Notes: generated by a model from the letters alone, not told the origin. A stretch of DNA of 64,000 nt from an uncultured Gammaproteobacteria bacterium (GCA_913061515.1 CAJXSF010000009.1:1-64000), one strand, 5' to 3'; positions 7,528 to 17,867 are shown, numbered from the stretch's first letter. Numbers and translations: made by a program.

Positions 7528-8997
7528 TTAATACCAAAAATTAAATCGAAAGCGCTCCATGTCTGAGGAGACCGTTTTACCTTCTCGAACCTTCGGACGC
7601 ACCAAAGTTGACCGTATAGAGTTAAGAACCTGGATATCGGCCCGAGCGATGTCTGCAGGGGCTAATTCCAGTATTTCGAAATTGCTCAAACGTCCATACT
7701 GGTTTACATCAAACGCAATATCAACATAGCCCATCTGGGCGCCAGAGTCTGGCCCTACTCCATAGGCTTCCATTCTTTGAGCGTCGAAATTGGAATATGT
7801 GGGGATAAAAACCACTTCTCCAAAGACTTGCTCTAACATCTGTTCACTATTCTCTTCGTTAGCTAGCAAGTTGTATGCCTCTTCATACGTCCGCATCGCC
7901 GCTTGCCGTCGGTCAGCTATCAGATACCAGTCCGCTAATTCCGCCACCGCTTTTGCTTTGGCTATTTTATTCTCATCGCTTGGTGGTAGTTTCGGGTCAT
8001 CGTAGTAATCGATGATTCTTGCTAAGGCCCTAGCTCCTCCGTCATTTCTGCCCTGTGGGCGTGTCGACTCGCCTATATATTCAGAAGTTAAGCGCAGCTC
8101 AGGATTCATACGAGAGCCAACGAGCTCGCCAGGTAAGGAATAACGGTTAATCATGTCCGCTGCACCGGCCTCTTTGCGTAAGAAATCTAAGTAGCGCGGA
8201 TCTTGGGTACCAAAATGGGTGGCTACTGACTCTGTTGCCGTGCGATACAATAAATAAGTCTGCAAAAGCCGCGGACCGGGGTTTTCATCAATGCCGCGAT
8301 AAAAACTCGCAATATTCCAGCGAGCCAGACTATCGAAAGCGTCGATCATCCGCGGGTCATCGATATTGTAGGTGCGAGTTTGCACGTAGAACGCGTATTG
8401 CTTGCGTGCGTCAGCTTCTTGCCATTGCCCGAGCGCGAAATGACCATTCACAATTCTTTCTACTAGGGGAACCTGCGTCGTACTAAAGAGCCCTTCATTG
8501 ACCCGATTGATGTGCACAGCGCGATCATAGATTTCAATCGCTTGCTGATGCTCGCCTTGCGCCTGAAGAAGATCCCCGAGACTTGTCAATTCTTCGGCTA
8601 TTTGCATACTCCATGCGCCGCCCTCAATCTCTAAGTCTTCAAGCACTTGGTCGAAACTATCGATATCTTTGAGACGATCCAGATACTCTTGTTGCTCGGC
8701 GCTCAGTTGGGACAGATCAAAGCTGGCGCCCGCGGATGGCTGTGCTGCCGCCACTGCAAATTGTTGGCTAAAGCTCGTTGATTCTTGCTTTTGTAATTGC
8801 GCGAACGAGATTGGTTTTTCGATATGCAAAACCCGCACGGACTCGGGTGCTTCCGCTTCTTCTTGTTCTGCTATTGAGCCGGCTCCTGCAGAAGGAGCCT
8901 CGTCGGGGGTGTTAGTGACATCTTGTGCATTAACGAGTTGAAACACACAAAACAGGCTGAATATTAAAAAGGCCTTCTCTCTACCTGAAAGTTTCAC
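7528..8997 (-). CDS. periplasmic TPR protein with TonB-like C-terminus
   Basis: The 489-residue product starts at GTG (8997), with AGGA seven bases upstream. It has a signal peptide (cleavage likely after VNA, residue 24), an acidic linker, and helical TPR-like repeats (for example QGEHQQAIEIYDRAVHINR). Its C-terminal domain of about 75 residues (GYVDIAFDVNQYGRLSNFEI to RFRFNFWY) resembles the TonB C-terminal fold, including the VRPKV step before the last strand. With an ExbB-like protein in the same operon, this suggests energy coupling, but there is no N-terminal membrane helix left after signal cleavage, so it is not a classical TonB. It appears to be the first gene of the operon. Confidence 0.75.
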   Translation of the reverse strand: MKLSGREKAFLIFSLFCVFQLVNAQDVTNTPDEAPSAGAGSIAEQEEAEAPESVRVLHIEKPISFAQLQKQESTSFSQQFAVAAAQPSAGASFDLSQLSAEQQEYLDRLKDIDSFDQVLEDLEIEGGAWSMQIAEELTSLGDLLQAQGEHQQAIEIYDRAVHINRVNEGLFSTTQVPLVERIVNGHFALGQWQEADARKQYAFYVQTRTYNIDDPRMIDAFDSLARWNIASFYRGIDENPGPRLLQTYLLYRTATESVATHFGTQDPRYLDFLRKEAGAADMINRYSLPGELVGSRMNPELRLTSEYIGESTRPQGRNDGGARALARIIDYYDDPKLPPSDENKIAKAKAVAELADWYLIADRRQAAMRTYEEAYNLLANEENSEQMLEQVFGEVVFIPTYSNFDAQRMEAYGVGPDSGAQMGYVDIAFDVNQYGRLSNFEILELAPADIARADIQVLNSIRSTLVRPKVREGKTVSSDMERFRFNFWY

Positions 8998-9324
8998 GAA
9001 TCGATCCTAAGGTCTTGATTGAAATTTACTGGTTTTCGATAGTCTTGCTTCCTATTGATACGTGCGTCGTTGGCTATCAGTTTTCGATTTAGAGCGCATT
9101 GGGTCAAGAAAATAGTGTTCGCACTAAAAATGTGATCTGTTGCACTAATTTTACGTTAGCATTCCTACCCTAACGCTTAGATAGACGCAGAACAGCCAAT
9201 GAGCACTGGCTTTTTAAACGCGATATTCACTCTTATACACTGGGCTAATCACCCTGTAAACAGGGGTAATCTATTGAAAAGCTCCACATTTACTGACTTT
9301 AGAGCGAAATAAGAGCGAGCCGCA
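8998..9324. promoter_or_regulatory. divergent intergenic region, envelope operon / mutM
   Basis: These 327 bases separate the leftward envelope operon from rightward mutM and must hold both promoters. The visible structure is a small palindrome CCCTGTAAACAGGG at 9252-9265 upstream of mutM, and a TTGACC on the minus strand near 9105-9110 that could be a -35 box for the envelope operon, though no good -10 follows at proper spacing. Nothing coding is seen. Confidence 0.35.
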
Positions 9325-10140
9325 ATGCCAGAATTACCAGAAGTCGAAACCACACGCTTAGGCATAAAAGATCACCTTATCGATCGCACCGTGAGCGCAG
9401 TGACCGTGCGAAATTTCCAGCTGCGCTGGCCGATCCCCCAAACCTTGCTAGATGAATTACCCCAAAGCCGGTTCACCCGAATCGAGCGCCGCGGAAAGTA
9501 CTTATTAGCCTATGCTGGCAATGGCTGCCTACTGATTCATCTCGGCATGTCAGGCAGCCTTCGCATTACCAGCATCGAAGATGCCGCCTTAAAGCACGAT
9601 CATGTAGACATCGTTCTGGATAATGGCAAAATATTACGCTACTGCGACCCTCGCCGATTCGGTTGCATATTATGGCTAACCGAGCCCCCAAGCGAACACC
9701 CATTACTCAAACGCTTAGGGCCAGAACCCCTTACCGATGAATTTAGTACACACGCATTGTTTGCGCGCTCACGAGGCCGCAAGATGCCCGTCAAAACATT
9801 CATTATGGACAGCCATATTGTCGTCGGAGTGGGTAATATCTACGCCAATGAGGCGCTTTATGTCGCCGGCATTCGGCCTAATCGTGAAGCAGGAAAAGTT
9901 TCTAAACAACGCTATGAGAAATTGGTCGTAGCGGTGAAAGAGATTTTGCTTCGGGCCATCACGCAAGGCGGCACGACTCTGAGAGATTTTGTCGGGGGAG
10001 ATGGTAAGCCGGGGTACTTCAAACAGTCACTGCTTGTGTATGGCCGCGCCGGTCAGCCTTGTAATAGCTGCCAAACGATACTCAAAGAAATCAGAATTTC
10101 TGGGCGCAGCAGCGTTTACTGCCCCCAATGTCAAAAGTAG
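9325..10140 (+). CDS. mutM: formamidopyrimidine-DNA glycosylase
   Basis: MutM/Fpg removes 8-oxoguanine and other oxidised purines and nicks the abasic site in base-excision repair. The 271 residues match the family length. The start MPELPEVETTR carries the catalytic Pro2 and Glu3. The beta-hairpin Lys lies in RRGKYLLAY, the helix-two-turn-helix has VGVGNIYANEALY, and the C-terminal zinc finger has CNSC and CPQC. It is convergent with coaD, with only 2 bp between the stops, so the two probably share a termination region. Confidence 0.97.
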   Translation: MPELPEVETTRLGIKDHLIDRTVSAVTVRNFQLRWPIPQTLLDELPQSRFTRIERRGKYLLAYAGNGCLLIHLGMSGSLRITSIEDAALKHDHVDIVLDNGKILRYCDPRRFGCILWLTEPPSEHPLLKRLGPEPLTDEFSTHALFARSRGRKMPVKTFIMDSHIVVGVGNIYANEALYVAGIRPNREAGKVSKQRYEKLVVAVKEILLRAITQGGTTLRDFVGGDGKPGYFKQSLLVYGRAGQPCNSCQTILKEIRISGRSSVYCPQCQK

Positions 10141-10142
10141 CG

Positions 10143-10646
<504 letters not shown>

Positions 10647-10737
10647 TTATCGAGGGGGCAATTGGCTTTTTGATTGGCGCCAGTTGCGCGCAAGTCAATC
10701 GCGATTCTCTGGAGTCGCGGCCATTCTAATCAAAGCG

Positions 10738-11787
10738 CTAGCCCAGCTCAATCGATGACTTGGCTTGTACGCTCATTTTACTAAGCGACTCAAATACTTG
10801 TTCTTCCAACCACAAAGGGGCTCCTACGCAAGTAAACCCTACATGCCCCCCCTCTTTAGTGAGCTGCATTTGCGTCTGTTGCGCAAGCGCCGTGGCGCTA
10901 GGCAGCGTATCGACAGGAATGATTGGGTCATTAGCACTTTGAATTAACCGCACCGGCTTAACAATGGCATGCAAACTAGTCCCGCTACTACAGCGCTCAT
11001 AGTAGTCCTTTGCCCCAGCAAACCCATGCAAAGGTGCCGTAACCTGGTCGTCAAACTCCCAAAGAGTGCGCAAACGCCTTAAATCACCTAGCTCATCTAA
11101 ACGCGCTAACTCTTGTTGCCAACCGTCGTGGCGGGCTTTTTGGCGAAAATAGCGACGTTTCTTCTCTACATCGCTTATCAAGCGCCGCCGAAAATACTCT
11201 CCGTAGAATCTGCCACCGCCGAAATTCAGCGCCTCTGAGCAACTAACAAGCGAAAACGGAGTCGACACGGCCACCGCACCCATCACGCCAGGTTCATCGC
11301 CCACCTCCGCTAGCCACTTCAACATGACATTAGCACCAAGCGAAAAACCCGTGAAGGCGAACTCCCGATCCGGATATTCCCGACGCAACGTGCGAAACAC
11401 TTCATCGATGTCTTCTGTGCACCCTGAGTGATAAGCACGCGCCTTGCGATTGATTTCACCGCTACAACCACGGAAATTCATTGCGACGCTAGTAAAGCCA
11501 CGAATTTGCAACAAGCGCTGCAAGGACAGGATATAAGAGGATTGTGAGCACCCACTTAGCCCATGTAAAAGAAAGACGATCGGTCGCCCTCTATTAGCAA
11601 GACTCTCCTCGGCATCTACCCAGTCAACATCGATAAAATCGCCATCTTCTAGCTCGACACGCTGGCGTCTTTGTTTGGCTTTGGCCTGAGGGCTAAAGCG
11701 GCGCCACAAGGTTTGCGAGTGCCCCTCTGGCAACCACCATGGTGAGCGAAACTTAGTGCTTGCAGCATGCAACTGGTACCCGTTCAT
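10738..11787 (-). CDS. YheT-family alpha/beta hydrolase
   Basis: The 349-residue product fits the YheT/EMB8 family of alpha/beta-hydrolases, a group with mostly unknown substrates. The visible family features are WLPEGHSQTLWRR near the N-terminus, the VFLLHGLSG oxyanion region, AMNFRGCSGEINR, nucleophile elbow GFSLGANV (Ser), the acid in DPIIPVDTLP and the catalytic His in GGHVGF. It overlaps rsmD by 4 bp and so is co-translated with it. No signal peptide is present, so it is cytoplasmic. Confidence 0.88.
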   Translation of the reverse strand: MNGYQLHAASTKFRSPWWLPEGHSQTLWRRFSPQAKAKQRRQRVELEDGDFIDVDWVDAEESLANRGRPIVFLLHGLSGCSQSSYILSLQRLLQIRGFTSVAMNFRGCSGEINRKARAYHSGCTEDIDEVFRTLRREYPDREFAFTGFSLGANVMLKWLAEVGDEPGVMGAVAVSTPFSLVSCSEALNFGGGRFYGEYFRRRLISDVEKKRRYFRQKARHDGWQQELARLDELGDLRRLRTLWEFDDQVTAPLHGFAGAKDYYERCSSGTSLHAIVKPVRLIQSANDPIIPVDTLPSATALAQQTQMQLTKEGGHVGFTCVGAPLWLEEQVFESLSKMSVQAKSSIELG

Positions 11788-12389
11788 TTGGCCTCACTTT
11801 TAGGTTCATCTCGTTGATAAAGGTAAAAATGGACTTTGCCGGCTTTCTTCGCTTTGCGCATCTGCCAATTCAGTGGCAACAAATTGGACGATACTTCTTG
11901 TGCACTTTCAATATAAATATAGGCATCTTCTGCCAATGTTCCACTTGCCTCTACAGCCTTTACTGCTCGCGCAAGTAAATCGCTCGCAAATGGTGGGTCG
12001 AGAAAAACCACATCATAACGCGACTGTGGCTCTTTTTTAACAGCCGCTATCCAAGTTAGTGAGTCTTTGCATACAATCTCGAACTCACTGGCACCTAGCA
12101 ACGCTAAGTTACGCTTTATCGCCGCAGTCGCTGAAGGGGAAACATCCACGAAACTGACAAAGCCAGCGCCTCGAGAAAGCGCCTCGATACCGCAGGCACC
12201 GCTGCCTGCGAACAGATCCAAACACTTGGCAAAGGGGATGCGCTCTTGCAGCCAATTGAACAAGGTTTCACGCACACGGTCCGAAGTCGGGCGTAAACCA
12301 TCACTATCTGGGAACTCCAGTTTGCGACTGCGCCACTTACCTGCAATGACTCGCAAGCTGTTGCTTGGCCTCTTTTTCAATATTGTCAT
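11784..12389 (-). CDS. rsmD: 16S rRNA (guanine966-N2)-methyltransferase
   Basis: RsmD methylates G966 of 16S rRNA in the assembled small subunit. The 201 residues are normal length. The SAM-binding motif is LDLFAGSGACGIEALSRGA and the catalytic motif IV is FLDPPF. The N-terminal RVIAGKWRSRKLEFPD with RPTSDRVRETLFNWL is highly typical. It is divergent from ftsY, the classical gammaproteobacterial arrangement, and heads a two-gene unit with the YheT-like hydrolase. Confidence 0.96.
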   Translation of the reverse strand: MTILKKRPSNSLRVIAGKWRSRKLEFPDSDGLRPTSDRVRETLFNWLQERIPFAKCLDLFAGSGACGIEALSRGAGFVSFVDVSPSATAAIKRNLALLGASEFEIVCKDSLTWIAAVKKEPQSRYDVVFLDPPFASDLLARAVKAVEASGTLAEDAYIYIESAQEVSSNLLPLNWQMRKAKKAGKVHFYLYQRDEPKSEAK

Positions 12390-12497
12390 TCAATCATTCC
12401 GTGAATTGCATTGTCGGCGCAGCGGGTTTTCTGTTTTAAGATCGCGGGAAATGTTAGCATAACGCCCCCAAGACAGCGCGTTGGAAGAATCCCACTC

Positions 12498-13535
12498 ATG
12501 TTCAGTTTCATCAAGAAGAAATCTTCAGAAAAGCCAGAGCAACCGTCTCAAGAATCTCCACAAGCCATTGACGAGCCCATTCAAGCCCCTATTGAGGCCG
12601 CTGAACAAAGCAGTCCAGGTTTGTTCTCGCGCCTGCGTCAAAGCCTTAGCAAAACCAGAACAGCACTGAGTGATTCACTTAGCTCTTTGATTCTAGGGCG
12701 CAAAACCATCGATGACGATTTGCTGGAAGAAATCGAAACGCAATTGCTAAGCGCAGATTTAGGCATTGCCGCCACTGATCACATCATACAGGGGCTTACG
12801 CAAAAACTTGGGCGCAAACAGTTAACGAACCCTGAAGCCTTACTCGCAAGCATAAAAACGGAGCTTGCAGACCTACTAGGCCCTTGCGATGTCCCTCTGG
12901 TTATTGATACCAGTGTTAAACCTTATGTCATCCTAGTCGTCGGTGTGAACGGTGCCGGCAAGACTACCACCATTGGCAAACTTGCTAAACGCTTACAGTC
13001 TCAGGGTCACAAGATCATGCTGGCCGCTGGCGACACCTTTCGCGCGGCAGCTGTTGAGCAGCTCAAGGTTTGGGGCGATCGCAACAATGTTCCCGTTATT
13101 GCACAGCCAACCGGGTCTGATAGCGCCTCGGTGATTTTCGATGCCTACCAGTCAGCAAAGGCACGCGGCATGGACGTTTTGATTGCCGATACTGCTGGGC
13201 GCTTGCATACCAAAGACAACTTGATGCAAGAACTTGAGAAAATCGTTCGCGTACTCAAAAAGCTCGATGACAATCTGCCTCATGAAACCTTATTAGTGTT
13301 GGACTCCACCACTGGACAGAATTCGCTTAACCAGGCCCGCAGTTTTCATAAATCAGTCGATGTCACGGGCATTGCATTAACTAAATTGGACGGCACTGCG
13401 AAAGGCGGCATGGTATTTGGCATTGCGAAAGAGCTACAGCTACCGATACGCTATATTGGTGTGGGCGAAAAAGTCGATGATCTGCGTCCGTTCGCCGCGC
13501 AGGAGTTCGTCGACGCGCTATTTGCTGAGCGTTGA
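12498..13535 (+). CDS. ftsY: signal recognition particle receptor FtsY
   Basis: FtsY is the SRP receptor GTPase that delivers nascent membrane proteins to the translocon. I choose the start at 12498 (MFSFIKKK, 345 residues) because GGAAG lies upstream at 12483-12487; the frame is open back to 12411 but that extension is unlike the family. An acidic, Gln/Pro-rich A region is followed by the N domain and the G domain with GVNGAGKTTTIGKLA (P-loop), DTFRAAAVEQL, DTAGRLHT and TKLDGTAKGG. It heads the ftsY-ftsE-ftsX cluster. Confidence 0.96.
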   Translation: MFSFIKKKSSEKPEQPSQESPQAIDEPIQAPIEAAEQSSPGLFSRLRQSLSKTRTALSDSLSSLILGRKTIDDDLLEEIETQLLSADLGIAATDHIIQGLTQKLGRKQLTNPEALLASIKTELADLLGPCDVPLVIDTSVKPYVILVVGVNGAGKTTTIGKLAKRLQSQGHKIMLAAGDTFRAAAVEQLKVWGDRNNVPVIAQPTGSDSASVIFDAYQSAKARGMDVLIADTAGRLHTKDNLMQELEKIVRVLKKLDDNLPHETLLVLDSTTGQNSLNQARSFHKSVDVTGIALTKLDGTAKGGMVFGIAKELQLPIRYIGVGEKVDDLRPFAAQEFVDALFAER

Positions 13536-13563
13536 AACCCCGATCATCTGTTGAGGCTGTGCG

Positions 13564-14265
13564 ATGATTAAGTTCGACAATGTAAGCAAACGCTACCCCG
13601 GAGGCCACCAAGCACTTTCACAAGTTGATTTCGAGCTAGCAGACGGTGAAATGGCCTTTCTCACCGGGCGCTCAGGCGCTGGCAAAAGCACCTTGCTAAA
13701 GCTAATTATGCTGATGGAAACCTCTAGCCAGGGGCAAATCTTCGTGAACGGCAAGAACCTAAGCCGGATGCCAAGCCACCGTATTCCCTTTTATCGACGA
13801 CGCATAGGCGTGGTATTTCAAGACCATCAGCTCCTATTCGATCGCAATGTCTTCGAAAATGTCGCCCTGCCTTTGCAAATCGAAGGTTATCCAAAGCATG
13901 AAGCGGATCGCCGAGTACGCGCCGCTCTGGACAAGGTCGGACTACTTAAAAAAGAGAAAATGCTGCCCATCACGCTATCTGGTGGTGAACAACAAAGAAT
14001 TGGCATCGCTCGCGCTGTGGTAAACAGGCCGCAAATATTGTTGGCCGATGAGCCTACCGGTAATCTGGACCCCGAGCTTGCAGCAGAAATCATGAACCTC
14101 TTTGAACAGTTCAACCAAGTTGGCGTCAGCATGCTTATTGCGAGCCATGACTTATCACTCATTACGCGTTTGCAGCACCGTATTCTGACTTTGGATAACG
14201 GTCGGCTAGTTCACGATGCTCATCATACGGCTGCCGGTGCGCAGCCCAAAGGGGTGAAGCAATGA
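13564..14265 (+). CDS. ftsE: cell division ATP-binding protein FtsE
   Basis: FtsE is the ABC ATPase of the FtsEX complex, which controls septal peptidoglycan hydrolases and divisome assembly. The 233 residues include Walker A GRSGAGKST, signature LSGGEQQRIGIARA and Walker B ILLADEPTGNLD, then the switch His in ASHDLSL. A GAGG precedes the ATG. It starts 28 bp after ftsY and its last codons overlap ftsX (ATGA), so the subunits are translationally coupled. Confidence 0.97.
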   Translation: MIKFDNVSKRYPGGHQALSQVDFELADGEMAFLTGRSGAGKSTLLKLIMLMETSSQGQIFVNGKNLSRMPSHRIPFYRRRIGVVFQDHQLLFDRNVFENVALPLQIEGYPKHEADRRVRAALDKVGLLKKEKMLPITLSGGEQQRIGIARAVVNRPQILLADEPTGNLDPELAAEIMNLFEQFNQVGVSMLIASHDLSLITRLQHRILTLDNGRLVHDAHHTAAGAQPKGVKQ

Positions 14266-15224
14266 GTCGGCGCGCATCCGGAGCAAAAACAAGCAGCAGG
14301 ACTGCTCGCGGCGCGCTACAGTCACATTGGCAGCAGCATTTGAAGATTGCCAGCGACAGTTTTAAGCGTTTGCTGCAACAACCTAGCGCCACATTAATGA
14401 CCATTGCGGTGATAGGGATTGCGTTGTTGTTACCCAGCACCTTGTTCGTCAGCATGAACAATCTTAACGCGCTTAGCGACAACATCAACGGCGCGAGCAA
14501 AATTACACTGTATTTGCATGACAACCACAACGAAGTAGAGGCTTTACAGGTTAGTGAACAACTACTTCAACGAGAGTCCATTGCTACTGCCACCTATGTA
14601 TCTCCTGCACAAGCGGCCGCAGAGTTTAGTGTGTATTCCGGCCTTGGGGATGTCATCGAAGCCTTGGAAGAAAACCCTCTTCCTGGGTCCATTATCGTGA
14701 CACCGGCTCGCATTGATGCCAATACGGCGCAGGCGCTTGCCGAAGAGCTCGCTCAGATCAACATCGTCAGCTCGACGCAGCTCGATCTTGAGTGGGTAGA
14801 GCGATTGCAGCGCTTCTTACAGCTTGTGCAACGTGCCTCGACGGGGCTTATGTTGATTTTAGCCCTTGCTGTCTTATTTATTGTTGGCAATACCATACGT
14901 CTTGCCATAGAGGGGCGTCGCGCCGAAATAGTCGTCGTTAAGCTTGTCGGCGGCACCAATAGCTATGTCGCTAGACCGTTTTTGTACGCTGGTGCGTATT
15001 ATGGTTTAGCAGGAAGTTTATTAGCATGCATTATGCTCGGTTTGCTGATGTGGGCTGTTAGTGGCCCTGCTAGAGCACTGTTAGCACTGTATGACAGCGA
15101 TTTTCAGTTGCGCACGCTCGGGTTTAGCTCAACCCTATTGCTACTGCTCATCGGCACCGGGCTGGGTTGGCTAGGCGCCTTGATTTCAGTGCGGCAACAC
15201 CTAACGGACATCGAGCCCGCATAA
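14262..15224 (+). CDS. ftsX: cell division membrane protein FtsX
   Basis: FtsX is the permease-like partner of FtsE that passes ATP-driven motion to periplasmic hydrolase activators. The 320 residues show the expected layout: a cytoplasmic basic N-terminus, TM1 at about 44-66, a large periplasmic domain (about 70-195), and three further helices at about 198-220, 245-270 and 285-310. It overlaps ftsE by 4 bp and is followed after 221 bp by rpoH. Confidence 0.95.
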   Translation: MSRRASGAKTSSRTARGALQSHWQQHLKIASDSFKRLLQQPSATLMTIAVIGIALLLPSTLFVSMNNLNALSDNINGASKITLYLHDNHNEVEALQVSEQLLQRESIATATYVSPAQAAAEFSVYSGLGDVIEALEENPLPGSIIVTPARIDANTAQALAEELAQINIVSSTQLDLEWVERLQRFLQLVQRASTGLMLILALAVLFIVGNTIRLAIEGRRAEIVVVKLVGGTNSYVARPFLYAGAYYGLAGSLLACIMLGLLMWAVSGPARALLALYDSDFQLRTLGFSSTLLLLLIGTGLGWLGALISVRQHLTDIEPA

Positions 15225-15445
15225 CCATTGAAAAAGTGCATAATCGCGATTTATTTAAACAACTAGCAAGAAATGCAAAAAAAGTGCATTTTAGACTTGA
15301 AAACACTGTTTTCGGCCGCAATAGAAGTACGACTGCATTGTATATTGGCGCTTCGACACAATAGCCAGCATTAAGCAAGCAATGCTAGAATGAAGCGGTC
15401 TAAGACCTATCAACACGCAAGTTTTGGAAGTAACAAAGGCTAATT

Positions 15446-16306
15446 ATGAGTATCGGACAAAGTTTACAAGTTATGGGCCCAATCGTTCCGGGTCGTGATT
15501 TGACGGCGTACATCTCGTCGGTCAACAGCATTGCTGTGTTAACTCCGGAGCAAGAAAAAGAATTGGCTAACCAGTATTACTATGACAACAACGTTGATGC
15601 CGCTCGCCAGTTGGTGTTGGCGCATCTACGCTTTGTGGTGCACCTAGCTAAGAGCTATGCAGGATACGGCCTGTCACAAGCCGACCTCATCCAGGAAGGC
15701 AATGTTGGCCTTATGAAAGCGGTTAAGCGCTTCAACCCAGAAGTGGGTGTACGCTTAGTATCGTTTGCCGTGCATTGGATCAAAGCTGAGATGCATGAGT
15801 TCATCCTGCGCAATTGGCGTATCGTGAAAATTGCCACGACAAAAGCCCAGCGCAAATTATTCTTCAACCTACGCAGCTCTAAGAAGTCACTTGGTTGGCT
15901 TACTAATGACGAAGCGCAGGCGATGGCCGAAGACCTAGGAGTCGACGCTAAAGTTGTTAGGCAGATGGAAGGCCGAATGAGCTCCTATGACATGGCCTTT
16001 GATGCCGATGTTGATGCCGACGATGATACAGCTTATCGCTCGCCTGCCTATTACCTGCAAGACACTGAGTCCGATATGGCAGCGTCTATCGAAGAGCAGG
16101 AATGGGAAGACAGCAAAAACGACAGCCTGTACCTTGCAATGGACGGTTTAGACGATCGCAGCAAAGACATCATCAAGAGCCGCTGGCTAAGTGAAGAGAA
16201 AGCAACTCTGCACGAGCTGGCTGCGAAGTACTCGGTCTCTGCTGAGCGTATTCGCCAGCTAGAGAAAAACGCAATGGAAAAGGTAAAAAATCTTATCCAA
16301 GCGTAA
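15446..16306 (+). CDS. rpoH: heat-shock sigma factor RpoH (sigma-32)
   Basis: RpoH directs RNA polymerase to heat-shock promoters. The 286 residues are normal length. Region 2 has [19 protein letters not shown] and [19 protein letters not shown], the RpoH box has [11 protein letters not shown], and region 4.2 ends with [20 protein letters not shown]. It follows ftsX as in most Gammaproteobacteria, with 221 bp of upstream DNA that must hold its own promoter. A rho-independent terminator follows directly. Confidence 0.97.
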   Translation: MSIGQSLQVMGPIVPGRDLTAYISSVNSIAVLTPEQEKELANQYYYDNNVDAARQLVLAHLRFVVHLAKSYAGYGLSQADLIQEGNVGLMKAVKRFNPEVGVRLVSFAVHWIKAEMHEFILRNWRIVKIATTKAQRKLFFNLRSSKKSLGWLTNDEAQAMAEDLGVDAKVVRQMEGRMSSYDMAFDADVDADDDTAYRSPAYYLQDTESDMAASIEEQEWEDSKNDSLYLAMDGLDDRSKDIIKSRWLSEEKATLHELAAKYSVSAERIRQLEKNAMEKVKNLIQA

Positions 16307-16320
16307 ATTAACTTTGTAAG

Positions 16321-16357
16321 AAAAAGCCGCTAAGTGCACAACTTTGGCGGCTTTTTT
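16321..16357 (+). terminator. rpoH terminator
   Basis: The arms AAAAAGCCGC (16321-16330) and GCGGCTTTTT (16347-16356) form a 10-bp GC-centred stem followed by a T run, 14 bases after the rpoH stop. The A-tract and T-tract symmetry would allow use in either direction. Confidence 0.9.
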
Positions 16358-16416
16358 ATTTCAACATATAGCTGACCACCTTATCTGACTCTCTTTGAAG
16401 GCAGGAGAACCACTCC

Positions 16417-16788
16417 ATGCAACACCTCTTTCTGTTTATGGCTGGAGTTAATGGTTTTATCGCCGTAGCACTGGGCGCCTTTGCCGCACATGGCCTAAAG
16501 AATAGTTTAAGCCCCGAGCTCCTCGCCACCTTTCAAACTGGGGTCCAGTATCACATGTACCATACCTTAGCTTTGTTCGGGGTTGGTATATTGGCGCTTT
16601 CGTTTCCTAACCAGTCATTACTGAAAATCGCTGGGTACCTATTTCTAGCTGGCATTCTAATTTTTTCCGGTAGCCTATACGTACTGGCGTTAAGTGGAAT
16701 TCGTTGGCTTGGCGCCATTACGCCAATCGGTGGCCTTGCATTTCTAGGCGGTTGGGCATTACTAGCTTGGTCAATGCTACGAGCATAG
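16417..16788 (+). CDS. DUF423 family membrane protein
   Basis: This 123-residue inner-membrane protein has about four hydrophobic helices and the family start with FIAVALGAFAAHGLKNSLSPE, followed by FQTGVQYHMYHTLALFGVG. The DUF423 (YgdD-like) family is widespread but without a firm function. AGGAG lies upstream of the ATG. It is 12 bp ahead of thiS and may share transcription with it. Confidence 0.9.
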   Translation: MQHLFLFMAGVNGFIAVALGAFAAHGLKNSLSPELLATFQTGVQYHMYHTLALFGVGILALSFPNQSLLKIAGYLFLAGILIFSGSLYVLALSGIRWLGAITPIGGLAFLGGWALLAWSMLRA

Positions 16789-16800
16789 GGAGAGTATGAC

Positions 16801-17001
16801 GTGCAAGTCTATGTCAATGGCGACACCGTACAGCTAAATGACGGCGCCTCCTTAATCGATCTACTACAGCAGCTGCAATTAGCTGACGCGAAAATCGCCG
16901 TAGAGCTCAATGAGTCGATCGTTCCGCGTAGTCAACACCAGGACCAAGCGCTGCATGAAAACGATCGACTAGAGATCGTACACGCCATTGGCGGCGGTTA
17001 A
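16801..17001 (+). CDS. thiS: thiamine biosynthesis sulfur carrier ThiS
   Basis: ThiS is the ubiquitin-like carrier that brings sulfur as a C-terminal thiocarboxylate to the thiazole synthase. The 66 residues start at GTG with GGGAG nine to ten bases upstream, and end in IGGG, the Gly-Gly tail that is activated. It is directly upstream of thiG, its client enzyme, as in many proteobacteria. Confidence 0.95.
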   Translation: MQVYVNGDTVQLNDGASLIDLLQQLQLADAKIAVELNESIVPRSQHQDQALHENDRLEIVHAIGGG

Positions 17002-17057
17002 ATGTGCCTTGCGGCGCTCACAAATATCACCACCTGACTCCCCTGAATAGGTAGCCT

Positions 17058-17846
17058 ATGACTTCTATCGACACCCCTCTCGAAATTGCTGGCAAACAAT
17101 ACCAATCACGCCTGATCGTAGGCAGCGGTAAATACCAAAGCTTTCAACAAAACTTAGAAGCGCTCGAGGCTAGCGGCGCGCAAATGATCACCGTCGCCAT
17201 CCGTCGCGTTAATCTTGGGCAGAATAAAGATGAGCCGAGCTTGTTGGAGATTATCTCTCCTACTAAATACACAATATTGCCAAACACCGCGGGCTGCTAT
17301 ACCGCCGCCGATGCCGTGCGCACTTGTCGCATGGCCCGAGAATTACTAGACGGGCACAAACTTGTAAAGCTCGAGGTGCTCGGCGATCAGAAGACCCTTT
17401 ACCCGAATGTTACCGAAACCTTAGTGGCAGCGCAGGAGCTTGTCGACGATGGCTTTGATGTCATGGTGTATACCAGCGATGACCCGTTGATCGCTAAGCG
17501 CTTAGAAGACATGGGCTGTGTTGCCGTTATGCCCTTGGGCGCCCCAATTGGCTCCGGCCTCGGAATTCGCAACCCTTACAACATCCGCATGATTCTAGAA
17601 AATGCAAAAGTCCCCATCATTGTCGACGCAGGCGTTGGCACAGCCTCTGATGCAGCCATCGCAATGGAGCTGGGCTGCGAGGGCGTCTTGATGAACACAG
17701 CGATCGCTGAGGCCAAGGATCCTATTCTTATGGCTTCAGCCATGCGCAAAGCCGTTGAGTCAGGACGAGAAGCCTTTCTAGCTGGCCGTATGCCGCGCCG
17801 TTTGTATGCAAGCGCCTCATCACCGATCGATGGCACTTTTTTCTAA
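17058..17846 (+). CDS. thiG: thiazole synthase ThiG
   Basis: ThiG builds the thiazole phosphate of thiamine from deoxyxylulose phosphate, dehydroglycine or iminoglycine, and ThiS thiocarboxylate. The 262 residues show the TIM-barrel family features: [34 protein letters not shown] with the Schiff-base Lys, [17 protein letters not shown] and [12 protein letters not shown]. The other thiazole-branch genes (thiO/thiH, thiF) are not nearby. Confidence 0.97.
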   Translation: MTSIDTPLEIAGKQYQSRLIVGSGKYQSFQQNLEALEASGAQMITVAIRRVNLGQNKDEPSLLEIISPTKYTILPNTAGCYTAADAVRTCRMARELLDGHKLVKLEVLGDQKTLYPNVTETLVAAQELVDDGFDVMVYTSDDPLIAKRLEDMGCVAVMPLGAPIGSGLGIRNPYNIRMILENAKVPIIVDAGVGTASDAAIAMELGCEGVLMNTAIAEAKDPILMASAMRKAVESGREAFLAGRMPRRLYASASSPIDGTFF

Positions 17847-17867
17847 TTATTGAGCAATAGTTCTTCT

